In this document: positions 20,545-28,990 of the stretch, piece after piece
Layout of the letters: every line of letters starts with the position of its first letter
How positions within the stretch are numbered: position 1 is the first letter of the stretch
NCBI GenBank assembly: GCA_039794565.1
Contig: JAUQVX010000001.1
Location: 1-64,000, forward strand
Length of the DNA stretch: 64,000 nucleotides
From: Gloeomargarita sp. SRBZ-1_bins_9
GTDB taxonomy: Bacteria; Cyanobacteriota; Cyanobacteriia; Gloeomargaritales; Gloeomargaritaceae
Reading direction: 5' to 3'
Notes under the pieces: model-generated
Databases searched by the model: none
The model's input: the letters and a program-made list of their open reading frames with translations, nothing else
What the model was told of the DNA's origin: nothing
Program-made: the position numbers and the translations under genes

Positions 20545-20937
20545 TTACAGAATCAATAGCCAGTCGCTGGCCTCGCTCGGACGGGTGGGTTTACCGGTGC
20601 TCCCGACCACAAACGGCCCCCAGTAACGGCGCGACCCATCCAGGCTAAAAGCCACCAGAATATCCCCCACCTGCAGCACCAGAGGTCCCTCCGGCAAGCT
20701 CAGGAGCAATCCATCCCGTTCCCCTTCCCCCGGCGCAAAATCCCAATGCACCGGCTCCTGGTACCCCCCACCCGGTTTACGGGCCAACAACACCAACCGC
20801 AGGGGTTGTTTCGTGCGATTACTCACCCGCAGTCCCCGCCCCGACTGACTGCCCAGCAAAGTCGGCCGTGCCTGTCCCCGCGCCGCCGCTGCCAGCCCCC
20901 CTAACACCAGCCCCAGGGCCAACCCCCGTCGTTTCAT
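20545..20937 (-). CDS. exported protein of unknown function
   Basis: A 130-residue product with an N-terminal signal peptide (MKRRGLALGLVLGGLAAAARGQA) and a small beta-rich mature part. No family is recognised. Its ATG overlaps the stop of the CCB-like gene (ATGA), so the two are translationally coupled. That link could mean a thylakoid-lumen or periplasmic partner in cofactor assembly, which is inference only. Confidence 0.7.
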   Translation of the reverse strand: MKRRGLALGLVLGGLAAAARGQARPTLLGSQSGRGLRVSNRTKQPLRLVLLARKPGGGYQEPVHWDFAPGEGERDGLLLSLPEGPLVLQVGDILVAFSLDGSRRYWGPFVVGSTGKPTRPSEASDWLLIL

Positions 20938-21569
20938 GACCTCACCTCCTGGACCGCCAAGACCACCGCCAACTTATCCGCCAACGCCGCAATCCAGGTC
21001 TCCTCCTGGCGCGTGTAACAGCGGGGCCGGTTGCTACCGAGAATCAACACTCCCTGTCGCCCAATCGGCTGCACCACCACCGCCTGGGTATTGGGGGGCA
21101 AATAATCAAACTCCACCCGGCCCGGATAGAGCTTCAGGTCCACCAGATAGACCGGTTGGTGCCGGGCCAACACCCGCTGCAGAATCAATCCCGGCTGCAC
21201 CTGGGCGTTCGGCCCCAGAATCCCCCGCCGCAGGTACGTCTGCCCCTCGTAATACACCACCACCGTTTTGGTGGGTGTGGTCGTCAGCAAGGTATGGGAC
21301 AGCCAGGCCAATTCCCGTTGGATCGCCGGCGGCAAGTCCGGTTTCATTTCCAGTCCCACCACCCCCACCAGTTCCACCGCCTCCGCCGGTCGCGGTTGGA
21401 TGTGCTGCCAGAGTAAACCCGTGAGTATCAAAACGGCGCTCAAGAGAATCCCCAGGGCATCGGCGCGGGTTTGACTGGGCGTGGGCCAGGCCGTGAGCGC
21501 CCGATTCACCAGCAGGGCCACCCCCCCCAAACTCCCCACCACCAGTGGCAACCAACGCCAATCCCCCAT
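20934..21569 (-). CDS. cofactor assembly of complex C subunit B (CCB2/CCB4-like)
   Basis: A 211-residue membrane protein with two N-terminal helices (about 8-24 and 40-57) and a soluble domain. DYLPPNTQAVVVQPIGRQGVLI and the following SNRPR...EETWIAALADKL match the cyanobacterial and plastid CCB2/CCB4 family. In the CCB pathway these proteins attach haem c_n (c_i) covalently to cytochrome b6 on the stromal side. It lies 7 nt after the ATPase-like gene and overlaps the exported-protein gene by 4 nt. Confidence 0.85.
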   Translation of the reverse strand: MGDWRWLPLVVGSLGGVALLVNRALTAWPTPSQTRADALGILLSAVLILTGLLWQHIQPRPAEAVELVGVVGLEMKPDLPPAIQRELAWLSHTLLTTTPTKTVVVYYEGQTYLRRGILGPNAQVQPGLILQRVLARHQPVYLVDLKLYPGRVEFDYLPPNTQAVVVQPIGRQGVLILGSNRPRCYTRQEETWIAALADKLAVVLAVQEVRS

Positions 21570-21576
21570 GGACCTG

Positions 21577-21975
21577 CTATCGCTGTCCTGTCGGCAAATG
21601 CTTAGTCAACTGTAAACGCTGGCGCCGGTCACACCACTCCACCCGGTCAAAAACCTGGTACAGGATATATAGGCCCCGGCCTGACTCCCAGGACCATTCC
21701 GGCCCCTCCGGCAAACAGGTGCAGTCGGTCGGGCAGCCCGGCCCCTGGTCCTCGATCACCCAGCACCAGCCATCCGTGCGCCCCTCATAATGCACCCGAA
21801 TCATTTTGTGGGGGTCCAGGTTATTGCCGTGTTTGGCCGCATTCACCAGCGCCTCCTGCAACCCCAACCGTACCAAAGGCGACAGTTCCGGCGGCACATC
21901 CGCCAGCAGCAACTCCAACACCGGACTGAGATACAACGTGGACGGAAAACTCAGGGTCAGTTGCCGCGGGCGCAC
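21577..21975 (-). CDS. anti-sigma-factor-type ATP-binding protein (HATPase, RsbW-like)
   Basis: A small stand-alone GHKL ATPase domain: the N-box is LGLQEALVNAAKHGN, the G1 box EDQGPGC and the G2 box ESGRGLYIL. Proteins of this kind act as serine kinases or anti-sigma factors in partner-switching systems. No anti-anti-sigma or PP2C gene is nearby. The start is uncertain: a GTG at 21975 is preceded by GGGA, while a TTG at 21996 has no ribosome site. It heads the minus-strand operon running to asnB, and its upstream region carries the direct repeats shared with the divergent parM-like gene. Confidence 0.85.
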   Translation of the reverse strand: MRPRQLTLSFPSTLYLSPVLELLLADVPPELSPLVRLGLQEALVNAAKHGNNLDPHKMIRVHYEGRTDGWCWVIEDQGPGCPTDCTCLPEGPEWSWESGRGLYILYQVFDRVEWCDRRQRLQLTKHLPTGQR

Positions 21976-21998
21976 AGGGATTGGGTCCCATAACAACA

Positions 21999-22048
21999 GG
22001 GTGCTATGCTTAGCTTAGCATTCCGGCGGCTGGGTGCTATGCTTAGCT
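21999..22048. repeat. two exact 17-bp direct repeats (parC-like or operator)
   Basis: GGGTGCTATGCTTAGCT occurs at 21999-22015 and again at 22032-22048, start-to-start 33 bp, close to three DNA turns. After the first copy, TAGCA makes a short dyad with TGCTA. The repeats fill the gap between the divergent ATPase-like gene and the parM-like gene. Iterons placed ahead of parM-parR are the centromere and operator of type II partition cassettes; two copies is few compared with plasmid parC. Confidence 0.8.
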
Positions 22049-22052
22049 GTAA

Positions 22053-23138
22053 ATGGGGTTTCCGTCTATGACCACCAGTCAATTCATTGGCTCCCCTTCC
22101 CTGTTGAGTGTGGACCTGGGACGCACCGCCATCAAAACCTGTATCAGCAGCGACCCAAACGAAGTCTTAGTTATTCCCGCTAACATTGCCAAACTCACTC
22201 CTGCTCAGGTGCGCCAGGGCCGGTTTGAAGGGGGCGACCCCCTGCGGGACATGTGGGTGGAATACCAGGGCCGCGCCTATGCCATCGGACACCTAGCTGC
22301 CGATTTTGGGGCCGGTTTAGGGGTGGGGCAGTCCAAGGTGGAGGACGCCCTGGTGAAAACCTTTGCCTGTATAGGCCATTTCGAGCTAACCGGGGACCTG
22401 GCCATTTCTTTGGGGTTGCCCTATCTATCCCAGGAGCAGTTCGACACGGAAAAACGCCAGTTGGTGGCCCAGTTGCAGGCGCCCCATGCCCTCTCCTACC
22501 GGGGACGCAATTTCACCGTCAATGTGGTAAAGGTTTGGGTCATGCCCGAGGGCTATGGCAGTTTGGTCTGGTGCCACAAGATTGAAAAAGAAATGCTGGA
22601 AAAGGAAAAAGCGGCCGGCAAAAAAACCGATGACAAATCCCTGGTCAACCTGCACGTGGCCGTGATTGACATCGGTCACCAGACCACCGACATGCTCAAG
22701 GTGGATAAGTTTCACTTCGCCCGGGGCACCTCCCGCAGCGAGCAGTTCGGCATGAGCCAGTTTTACGAGCAACTGGCTGCCCAGATCAAAGGGGCCGACA
22801 GCGAGGATTTGACCCTGATCGAGGCGGTCCATCGTCCTCCAGGACAGCGCTTCTATCGCCCGCGCGGGGAAAAACCCATTGACCTAGACGACATCCTGCC
22901 CCGCATCCGCGCCAACTTCGCTCGGGAACTCTGGGAACGGATTCGCCAGTGGCTGCCCAGCCAGGTGACCGACGTGATCATCACCGGCGGCGGCGGCGAA
23001 TTTTTCTGGCCGGATTTGGAACCCCTGCTGCGGGAATTTGGTTTGACGCCCCACCTGGCCCAACCCACCCGCACGGCCAACGCTTTGGGACAATATATCT
23101 ATGGGCAGGTGCAATTGAGTAAAGATAAAGGGGCGTAG
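22053..23138 (+). CDS. ParM/StbA-family actin-like ATPase
   Basis: A 361-residue actin-fold protein. Phosphate-1 motif SVDLGRTAIKT lies near residue 20, phosphate-2 AVIDIGHQTTD near residue 208 and the adenosine motif ITGGGGEFF near residue 310. ParM proteins polymerise with ATP to push DNA apart; this copy is chromosomal. The lysine-rich loop EKEMLEKEKAAGKKTDDK before phosphate-2 is a likely insertion. An alternative start is the ATG at 22068 (MTTSQF); neither has a strong ribosome site. The next gene starts 2 nt after its stop and encodes a ribbon-helix-helix protein, the order of parM-parR. Confidence 0.88.
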   Translation: MGFPSMTTSQFIGSPSLLSVDLGRTAIKTCISSDPNEVLVIPANIAKLTPAQVRQGRFEGGDPLRDMWVEYQGRAYAIGHLAADFGAGLGVGQSKVEDALVKTFACIGHFELTGDLAISLGLPYLSQEQFDTEKRQLVAQLQAPHALSYRGRNFTVNVVKVWVMPEGYGSLVWCHKIEKEMLEKEKAAGKKTDDKSLVNLHVAVIDIGHQTTDMLKVDKFHFARGTSRSEQFGMSQFYEQLAAQIKGADSEDLTLIEAVHRPPGQRFYRPRGEKPIDLDDILPRIRANFARELWERIRQWLPSQVTDVIITGGGGEFFWPDLEPLLREFGLTPHLAQPTRTANALGQYIYGQVQLSKDKGA

Positions 23139-23140
23139 GG

Positions 23141-23620
23141 TTGAGTAAACGGGTGAGCCGCTCGATTACCTTTTACCCGACCCCGGAGGACAACGAACTC
23201 CTGGAGGAACTGGACCGCCGGGCCGCAGCACAGCAAATCGCTTTTAGCGAGCTATGTAAGTTGGCCTTGCGGCAATTTGTCCAGGGACATCCCTACAGCG
23301 TCACCTTCGGCCCCGGGGAAAAGGCCCTGCAGGACCGGTTGGAGACGGAACTGGCGGCCCTGGGTATTACTTTCAGTGAGTGGGTCAAGCGCCAACTGGC
23401 TCAACCTGCCGACCTGGAACACCGTCTCCGGCGCCTAGAGCAAGCGGTGGCCGAATTGCAACAGCGTCCCTTGCCCCTCACCCAGGCGGACATCGAAGCC
23501 CTGATCCGGCAGCATGTGACCCGCACCCCCCAACCCAACCAACCCCCGCCACCCCCGCCTCCGGCGACTCCTGACCCCTTGATCGCTGAACTGGGTGCCC
23601 TGCTGGGGGATGATTTTTAA
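23141..23620 (+). CDS. tandem ribbon-helix-helix protein, ParR-like
   Basis: A 159-residue protein. Residues 8-49 (SITFYP then IAFSELCKLALRQ) read as a ribbon-helix-helix, and residues 53-88 (SVTFGP then ITFSEWVKRQLAQ) repeat the same pattern, so one chain may carry a fused pseudo-dimer. A coiled-coil-like segment (92-126), a proline run (132-145) and an acidic tail LIAELGALLGDDF follow. The layout of N-terminal DNA binding and C-terminal tail parallels ParR, whose tail contacts ParM filaments. TTG start with AAGGGG upstream; a GTG at 23153 is possible. Its stop overlaps the Pho box of pstB. Confidence 0.78.
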   Translation: MSKRVSRSITFYPTPEDNELLEELDRRAAAQQIAFSELCKLALRQFVQGHPYSVTFGPGEKALQDRLETELAALGITFSEWVKRQLAQPADLEHRLRRLEQAVAELQQRPLPLTQADIEALIRQHVTRTPQPNQPPPPPPPATPDPLIAELGALLGDDF

Positions 23621-23672
23621 CCTAAACTTAACCCAGACTTAACTATTTAGTGGGGTTGCGGGTTCTTATACT
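23616..23672 (+). promoter_or_regulatory. Pho box (three repeats) and -10 of pstB
   Basis: Three 8-bp repeats with exact 3-bp spacers: TTTAACCT (23616-23623), CTTAACCC (23627-23634) and CTTAACTA (23638-23645). Their 11-bp period and sequence fit the cyanobacterial SphR/PhoB site. A -10 hexamer TATACT lies at 23667-23672, about 21 bp beyond the last repeat, and no clear -35 is seen, as expected when PhoB-type activators substitute for it. It indicates induction of pstB by phosphate starvation. Confidence 0.85.
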
Positions 23673-23731
23673 AGGAACAAGTTGTGTAGGGTTGGATCGA
23701 ATCGGCGCACGCTTGTTGCAAGGAGCCAGCG

Positions 23732-24532
23732 ATGGGAGCACAGATTGGGACGCCTGATGAAGATATTGTTCTCCATGCCAAGGTGGATGCCTTTTACTAC
23801 GGTTCGTTCATGGCGCTTCGCAACATTGATTTACCGATTAAGCGTAACCGCATTACCGCCTTCATCGGACCATCGGGCTGCGGCAAGAGCACGTTGTTGC
23901 GCTGTTTCAACCGGTTGAATGATTTTATTAAAGGTACGCGTCTGGAGGGGCAGATTCTCTTCCACGGCAAAAACATTTATGACCCATCGGTGGACCCGGT
24001 GGCCCTGCGGCGGCGCATTGGCATGGTGTTCCAAAAGCCCAACCCCTTTGCCAAGAGTATTTACGAAAACATTGCCTTCGGGCCGCGCATCAACGGTTAC
24101 AAGGGGGATATGGATGAACTGGTGGAGCGGTCCTTGCGGCAGGCGGCCCTGTGGGATGAGGTGAAGGATAAATTAAAGAAACCGGGGACGGCCCTGTCGG
24201 GGGGTCAGCAGCAGCGGTTGTGTATTGCCCGGGCGGTGGCGGTGCAGCCGGAGGTGATTTTGATGGACGAACCCTGCTCGGCCCTAGACCCCATTTCCAC
24301 CCGGCGGATTGAGGACCTGATGCAGGAGCTACGGGACCTGTACACGATTGTGATCGTGACCCACAATATGCAGCAGGCGTCACGGGTGTCGGACTACACG
24401 GCCTTCTTTAACGTGGAAATGAAGGAGGGCAGCCGCACAGGGCAGTTGGTGGAATACGATGTGACGGCCAAAATCTTCCAGCAACCCAGCCAAGAAGCCA
24501 CCCAGGCCTACGTCGGCGGTCGCTTCGGTTAA
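23732..24532 (+). CDS. pstB: phosphate ABC transporter ATP-binding protein
   Basis: A 266-residue ABC ATPase specific to PstB: Walker [10 protein letters not shown] near residue 47, Q-loop [14 protein letters not shown], signature LSGGQQQR, Walker B VILMDEP and the PstB hallmark [15 protein letters not shown]. It powers high-affinity phosphate uptake by PstSCA at the cytoplasmic membrane. No pstS, pstC, pstA or phoU is adjacent, so it is a detached or extra copy. AAGGAG precedes the ATG. Confidence 0.97.
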   Translation: MGAQIGTPDEDIVLHAKVDAFYYGSFMALRNIDLPIKRNRITAFIGPSGCGKSTLLRCFNRLNDFIKGTRLEGQILFHGKNIYDPSVDPVALRRRIGMVFQKPNPFAKSIYENIAFGPRINGYKGDMDELVERSLRQAALWDEVKDKLKKPGTALSGGQQQRLCIARAVAVQPEVILMDEPCSALDPISTRRIEDLMQELRDLYTIVIVTHNMQQASRVSDYTAFFNVEMKEGSRTGQLVEYDVTAKIFQQPSQEATQAYVGGRFG

Positions 24533-24537
24533 GGGGC

Positions 24538-24543
24538 TACAAT
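24538..24543 (+). promoter_or_regulatory. -10 element of thiG
   Basis: TACAAT immediately follows the pstB stop codon, 28 nt before the thiG start. It would give thiG its own transcript with a short leader. There is no space for a TPP riboswitch. Confidence 0.4.
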
Positions 24544-24570
24544 AGAGCCATGGTTGAGGCAAGGTAGGGC

Positions 24571-25383
24571 ATGGTCACGGCGACAGCGCCGGTGGTGGAT
24601 GAGTTATGTATTGGCGGTAAATGTTTCCGGTCGCGCCTATTTACGGGTACGGGACGCTACCGCAATCTTGCCGAGATGCAGGCCAGTATTGCCGCCAGTG
24701 GCTGTGAGATGGTGACGGTGGCGGTGCGACGGGTACAGGACCAGGCGCCGGGGCATATCGGGCTGGTGGAGGCCTTGGACTGGGGGCGGTTGTGGCTGTT
24801 GCCCAATACGGCGGGGTGTCGCACGGCGGAGGAGGCGGTCCGGGTGGCGCGTTTAGGGCGAGAAATGGCCAAAGTGTTGGGGCAGGAGGACAACAATTTT
24901 GTCAAGTTGGAGGTGATCCCGGACCCCAAGTACCTGTTGCCGGACCCCATTGGCACCCTGCGGGCGGCGGAACAACTGGTCAAGGAGGGATTTACGGTGT
25001 TGCCCTACATCAACGCCGACCCGGTGCTGGCCCGCCAGTTGGAGGAAGTGGGTTGCGCCACGGTGATGCCGTTGGGGTCGCCGATCGGTTCGGGGCAGGG
25101 GCTGCGCAACGCCAGCAATATCGCTATTATTATCGAGCAGGCCCGGGTGCCGGTGGTTATTGATGCGGGCATTGGCACCCCCAGCGAAGCGGCCCAGGCC
25201 ATGGAAATGGGCGCCCAAGCGGTTCTCATCAACACGGCGATTGCCCAGGCCCAGGACCCCCCCCGGATGGCCGCTGCCATGCGCTTGGCGGTGGAGGCAG
25301 GACGGTTGGCCTTTTTAGCCGGGCGCATCCCGATCCAACCCCATGCCATCCCTAGCTCGCCCTTGACCCAGCGGGTGCAGTAG
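24571..25383 (+). CDS. thiG: thiazole synthase
   Basis: ThiG forms the thiazole phosphate of thiamine from deoxyxylulose phosphate, dehydroglycine and the ThiS thiocarboxylate. The 270-residue TIM barrel is full length. The Schiff-base lysine is in [17 protein letters not shown] near residue 112, and the phosphate loops [11 protein letters not shown] and [13 protein letters not shown] are intact. thiS and thiO are not adjacent. Confidence 0.97.
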   Translation: MVTATAPVVDELCIGGKCFRSRLFTGTGRYRNLAEMQASIAASGCEMVTVAVRRVQDQAPGHIGLVEALDWGRLWLLPNTAGCRTAEEAVRVARLGREMAKVLGQEDNNFVKLEVIPDPKYLLPDPIGTLRAAEQLVKEGFTVLPYINADPVLARQLEEVGCATVMPLGSPIGSGQGLRNASNIAIIIEQARVPVVIDAGIGTPSEAAQAMEMGAQAVLINTAIAQAQDPPRMAAAMRLAVEAGRLAFLAGRIPIQPHAIPSSPLTQRVQ

Positions 25384-25802
25384 TTATCCACTTGGTTCCA
25401 AAAGCAGCGGTTGAGTAACTGGGTATCCCGCAAGTTCACTGGCCGGTGTAGATCTATCCCCCAGGACGCGCTCGAGACCAAATGAAAATTCAGACGGCCC
25501 CGTGGCTGAGCTAGGAAGGCTGGCATGGCGCAAGGACGGAGATCCTATGCTACTAAGCAGGTCCAAAGTTGATGCCCTCTACATCCGTTTTCTGGAAACT
25601 ACTGTCACTATCAGCACTCAACAGCGCGATTCCTATACGGATTCATCCGGTGGGCCACCCCAACTCTCCTCCCACAGCACCGGCAGGGCAGTCAGTCCCC
25701 AAAAACATCTGCCGGGACTGGGCTAAAACCGCCTACAAGCTGAACCGGCATGGCTTGCCAACGGACCTTGCGTTTTAGTCGAAGTCTTGGCAGCAGGGGC
25801 AG
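25384..25802. other. 419-bp gap without a recognised gene
   Basis: Between thiG and tRNA-Thr. Several open frames of 60-75 codons exist on both strands but none has a good start site or a recognisable protein. The segment has mixed composition and no obvious long hairpin or repeat. It may be a decayed gene, a structured RNA, or spacer; nothing decides. Confidence 0.4.
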
Positions 25803-25874
25803 AGCTGGTGGACGGATTCGAACCCTCGACCGCTCGCTTACAAGGCGAGTGCTCTACCGCTGAGCTACACCAGC
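25803..25874 (-). tRNA. tRNA-Thr (anticodon TGT)
   Basis: The reverse complement has acceptor stem GCTGGTG/CACCAGC, D-stem GCTC/GAGC, anticodon stem CTCGC/GCGAG with loop CTTGTAA (anticodon TGT) and T-loop TTCGAAT. The T-stem GAGGG/CCGTC holds a G-G mismatch at its middle pair. CCA is not encoded. Confidence 0.95.
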
Positions 25875-25887
25875 ACCGCCCCCCATT

Positions 25888-26907
25888 TTAGCTCAAGAGC
25901 GGACGAAAGCCGTGCTTGCGGGAAACTGCCCCGATTTGCGCCATTTTGTCAAGGGTAATCTGGTTGCGGCCCCAGGAGAAATTGGTGTACCAGCCCTCAA
26001 ACTCCAGTAACATCGCTTCGGCAAAACAGGCGTACAGATGGCGGCTGGGGTCCGTCAGGTTTGCCCACTCCATAATTCGCCAGTCAATCTCCAGCGCGTG
26101 TTCCACCATGCCCCCCTGCAACACCCGCACCCCCGGTCGCCGAATTTGGGTGTTGAGATTCTTGGGATAGCCCCCGTCAATCACCAGGCAGGGATTCTTC
26201 AGCACCGCCGGGTCAATCTCCAACCCCTTGGGCAGGCTCGCCACCCACACAATCACATCCGCCAGGGGTAACCCCTCCTCCAAAGCCATGATGCGTCCCG
26301 TCCCCAATTCCTGGCGGAAGTCCTGCAGGCGCTGTTGATTGCGGGCCACCAGCAGGAGGTCGGCGTGGGGATAGTAATGGGCCACCCACCGGCACACAGC
26401 ACTGCCAATGTCCCCGCTGGCCCCACACACCAAAATCGTCGCCCGCTGCAAGTTGATGTCCATTTCCCGGGCCGCCAGTTCCATCTGCTGGGTAATGATG
26501 TAGGCCGTGTGGGTGTTGCCGGTGGTGAAGCGCCGAAAATCCAGGGAAACATTGCGCACCTCCCGGATTTGGTCCAGGTTAAAGTTTTCAAAAATGATGG
26601 AAGTAAACCCCCCCAGGGCCGTAATGTCAATGCCGTGTTTTTGGGCATGGGCCATGGCATTCAGCACCTTGCGCATGGCGGCTTTGAAGCGATTTTGGGC
26701 CAGCATTTCCGGGACAAAACAGGACTCCACATACCGCCCCTCGATCACCTGTCCCGTGACGCTGCGCACTTTGATTTCATCCAAGATATGGGGCGGCGCC
26801 ATACACCAAAAATCTAACCCCTGTTCGGCATACTCGGGATAACCCAAACGGTCGGCCAGGGATTGCGCATATGCTAAGCTGGTGAGATGGCCAATCAGTC
26901 CAAACAT
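25888..26907 (-). CDS. aar: long-chain acyl-ACP reductase
   Basis: Reduces fatty acyl-ACP to fatty aldehyde with NADPH, the first step of cyanobacterial alkane synthesis. The N-terminus [18 protein letters not shown], the nucleotide motif [15 protein letters not shown] and the catalytic-cysteine region [13 protein letters not shown] are all diagnostic. The 339-residue length is normal with the ATG at 26907; the longer frame adds ten residues not found in the family. It is 54 nt downstream of ado, forming the usual ado-aar operon. Confidence 0.97.
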   Translation of the reverse strand: MFGLIGHLTSLAYAQSLADRLGYPEYAEQGLDFWCMAPPHILDEIKVRSVTGQVIEGRYVESCFVPEMLAQNRFKAAMRKVLNAMAHAQKHGIDITALGGFTSIIFENFNLDQIREVRNVSLDFRRFTTGNTHTAYIITQQMELAAREMDINLQRATILVCGASGDIGSAVCRWVAHYYPHADLLLVARNQQRLQDFRQELGTGRIMALEEGLPLADVIVWVASLPKGLEIDPAVLKNPCLVIDGGYPKNLNTQIRRPGVRVLQGGMVEHALEIDWRIMEWANLTDPSRHLYACFAEAMLLEFEGWYTNFSWGRNQITLDKMAQIGAVSRKHGFRPLLS

Positions 26908-26961
26908 GAGCCGGTTGTATCCAGAAAACACCCCCACCAGGATAACGAAAATGCATCGCGT

Positions 26962-27648
26962 CTAGGCAGTCACCAGGCCCATGGCCGTCAGTTGCATCAC
27001 TTCCCGGGTGTTAAAGCCAACCTCCGCCAGGGCATCCCCGTAGGCAATCAGGAAATCCTCCACCAGGGCCGCCTTTTCCATACCCAAAGTGGCCGCATCC
27101 TGTTCCACGTCATTCAACATTTGCCAGACCAGGGGCAGATTTTGGCGATTGGCTTCCTTCAAGGCCTCCTTGACATCGGCAAAATGATCTTTCAGCCACT
27201 TTTGGCCAAAGTTCAGATGCAAATATTCGTCCTTGACTACCCCCTCTGTGATCTTGCGGGCAAAGGGGTCCGCTACAGGGATGTAAATGTTGTAAGCGGC
27301 AATGGCAAACGCCTCGATGATCAGGGCTTGAATCAACAGGCAGGCCACCACATTGCCACTCTGGAAGGCGGTTTGGAAATTGTTGTGTAACTTCTGAAAG
27401 AACCTTTGGGCAAAGGGAAAATCCGGGGTGACGTTCAGGTTGCGTCCACAGGCTTCAAAACCCTTTTTGTGGCGGCTTTCCATCTTGGCCAGGGCCACCA
27501 ATTCTTCCCGATGCTCCGGCAACAGTTCGGCGATTTTGTAGTAGTTATCCGCCGCTTGCTGTTCCCCTTCGATCACAATGGCGTTGATGCGACTGTAGGC
27601 ATCCCGGTAGGTGTCGCTGTGGTAATCGAGGGTCGCGGTTGCCGTCAT
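26962..27648 (-). CDS. ado: aldehyde-deformylating oxygenase
   Basis: A ferritin-like di-iron enzyme that turns fatty aldehydes into alkanes plus formate. Ligand motifs are all present: [32 protein letters not shown] and [10 protein letters not shown]. The length of 228 residues is normal. With aar it makes C15-C17 alkanes that sit in membranes. It is divergent from ccmP, with 124 bp between starts. Confidence 0.98.
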   Translation of the reverse strand: MTATATLDYHSDTYRDAYSRINAIVIEGEQQAADNYYKIAELLPEHREELVALAKMESRHKKGFEACGRNLNVTPDFPFAQRFFQKLHNNFQTAFQSGNVVACLLIQALIIEAFAIAAYNIYIPVADPFARKITEGVVKDEYLHLNFGQKWLKDHFADVKEALKEANRQNLPLVWQMLNDVEQDAATLGMEKAALVEDFLIAYGDALAEVGFNTREVMQLTAMGLVTA

Positions 27649-27772
27649 CGTGGTTCACTCCTTTTGGCTGCTGGGTTATCGGGCATTTTTACTGTACCAG
27701 AATCCCCTGCTGCCTGCCAAACCTGGTGGTCCGTTGCCCTTACACTGGGTATGGACAGGCCGGGAGGCAACC

Positions 27773-28414
27773 TTGGGGGTCATCCTGCGCAGTTACGTCT
27801 ATATTGATAGCTTGCAACCCCAGTACGCGGCTTACCTGGGGACGGTGCTGTCGGGCTTCCTGCCCCTGCCGGGGGACGCGTCCCTGTGGGTGGAAATTTC
27901 GCCGGGGATTGAAATCAACCGCATTACCGATGTGGCCCTCAAGTCCAATCTGGTGCGGCCCGGGGTGCAGGTGGTCGAGCGGTTGTACGGGCTGCTGGAA
28001 ATCCACGCCAGTCGCCAAGGGGAAGTGCGGGCAGCCGGGCAGGCCATTTTGGCGGCGCTGGGGGTGAAGGAACAGGAACGGCTCAAACCCCGGGTGGTCT
28101 CCAGCCAGGTGATCCGCAACATTGACCCCCACCAGGCCCAACTCATCAACCGCATGCGCCGGGGTCAGATGATTTTGGCGGGGCAAACCCTGTACATTCT
28201 GGAGGTGGAGCCGGCAGCCTATGCGCCCCTAGCGGCCAACGAAGCGGAAAAAGCGGCCCTCATCAACATCTTGGAGGTGCAACCCTTCGGCAGCTTTGGG
28301 CGGGTGTACCTCGGCGGCCAAGAGCGGGACATCCTGGCGGGGTCGCGGGCAGCCCTGGCGGCGATTGAGCAATTACAGGGCGTTGTCACCCCTACCGTTG
28401 AGCGGCGGGAGTAG
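27773..28414 (+). CDS. ccmP: carboxysome shell protein CcmP (tandem BMC)
   Basis: Two BMC-type domains in one 213-residue chain, the size of CcmP, a double-stacked trimer in beta-carboxysome shells with a gated pore. Segments such as [37 protein letters not shown] and [13 protein letters not shown] match my memory of Synechococcus CcmP. The TTG at 27773 gives [12 protein letters not shown], matches the family start and has GGGAGG 5 nt upstream; the longer frame starting at 27650 runs into the ado promoter. ccmP is normally apart from the ccmKLMNO cluster, as here. Confidence 0.92.
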   Translation: MGVILRSYVYIDSLQPQYAAYLGTVLSGFLPLPGDASLWVEISPGIEINRITDVALKSNLVRPGVQVVERLYGLLEIHASRQGEVRAAGQAILAALGVKEQERLKPRVVSSQVIRNIDPHQAQLINRMRRGQMILAGQTLYILEVEPAAYAPLAANEAEKAALINILEVQPFGSFGRVYLGGQERDILAGSRAALAAIEQLQGVVTPTVERRE

Positions 28415-28990
28415 CTAGGGGTTGACTGCCACCACCATCCAATCCCCGGGTGAGGTTTGCCAATAGCGATAGCGGTTCTGGGGCTGACCGCGCAATTCCA
28501 GGTGGTCCACTTGCCAGGGATGCAACCACAGCACACAAAACTCAGCGGGTGGTTCAGGGGGGACAGGGATGTTCACCGGCAGGTCACCCGTGCGGGGTTG
28601 GCCGGGATGGGGCCAGAGAAATTGCTGCCGTCCCGCATCCGACAGAGCCTGCCACCGTTCGCGGCGTTCGGCTTGGGCCAAGGGGTCAGGGTGGTCCCCA
28701 TCCACCAATTCCAGCACCCCCGCCAGGCGAAACTGCTCCCGCGTTTGGGGAAAATACCAGCACAACTCACCCCAGGGTTGATGGTGGAGATGTTGCACCT
28801 TTTCGCTACGCCGGTCGGTGACAAAGGCCAAGGTATCCCGGTCCTGGGAAAAACCGCGAAACACCACCGTGCGGTTGTGGGGACGGCCCTGGGCATCCAC
28901 CGTGGCCAGTTGGACGTAACGGCTGTAGGCCAGGGACCGGTTCCGGTGCAACGCCCGCGCCAAGGGCAGCCGCCAAGGGGCCAGGGCCAT
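28415..28990 (-). CDS. pyridoxamine-5'-phosphate-oxidase-like flavoprotein (Alr4036 family)
   Basis: A 191-residue split-barrel FMN protein. RPHNRTVVFRGF, FVTDRRSEKVQHLHHQPWGELCWYFP and the later PVPPEPPAEFCVLWL fit the PPOX-class Alr4036 family. These proteins bind FMN or F420-like flavins; the substrate is unknown and it is not the PdxH of vitamin B6 synthesis. It begins one base after the cytM stop, so the two genes share a transcript. Confidence 0.85.
   Translation of the reverse strand: MALAPWRLPLARALHRNRSLAYSRYVQLATVDAQGRPHNRTVVFRGFSQDRDTLAFVTDRRSEKVQHLHHQPWGELCWYFPQTREQFRLAGVLELVDGDHPDPLAQAERRERWQALSDAGRQQFLWPHPGQPRTGDLPVNIPVPPEPPAEFCVLWLHPWQVDHLELRGQPQNRYRYWQTSPGDWMVVAVNP

Noticed and set aside
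24532-24571. TPP riboswitch ahead of thiG
   Set aside because: Only 38 bases separate pstB and thiG; too short for the aptamer.
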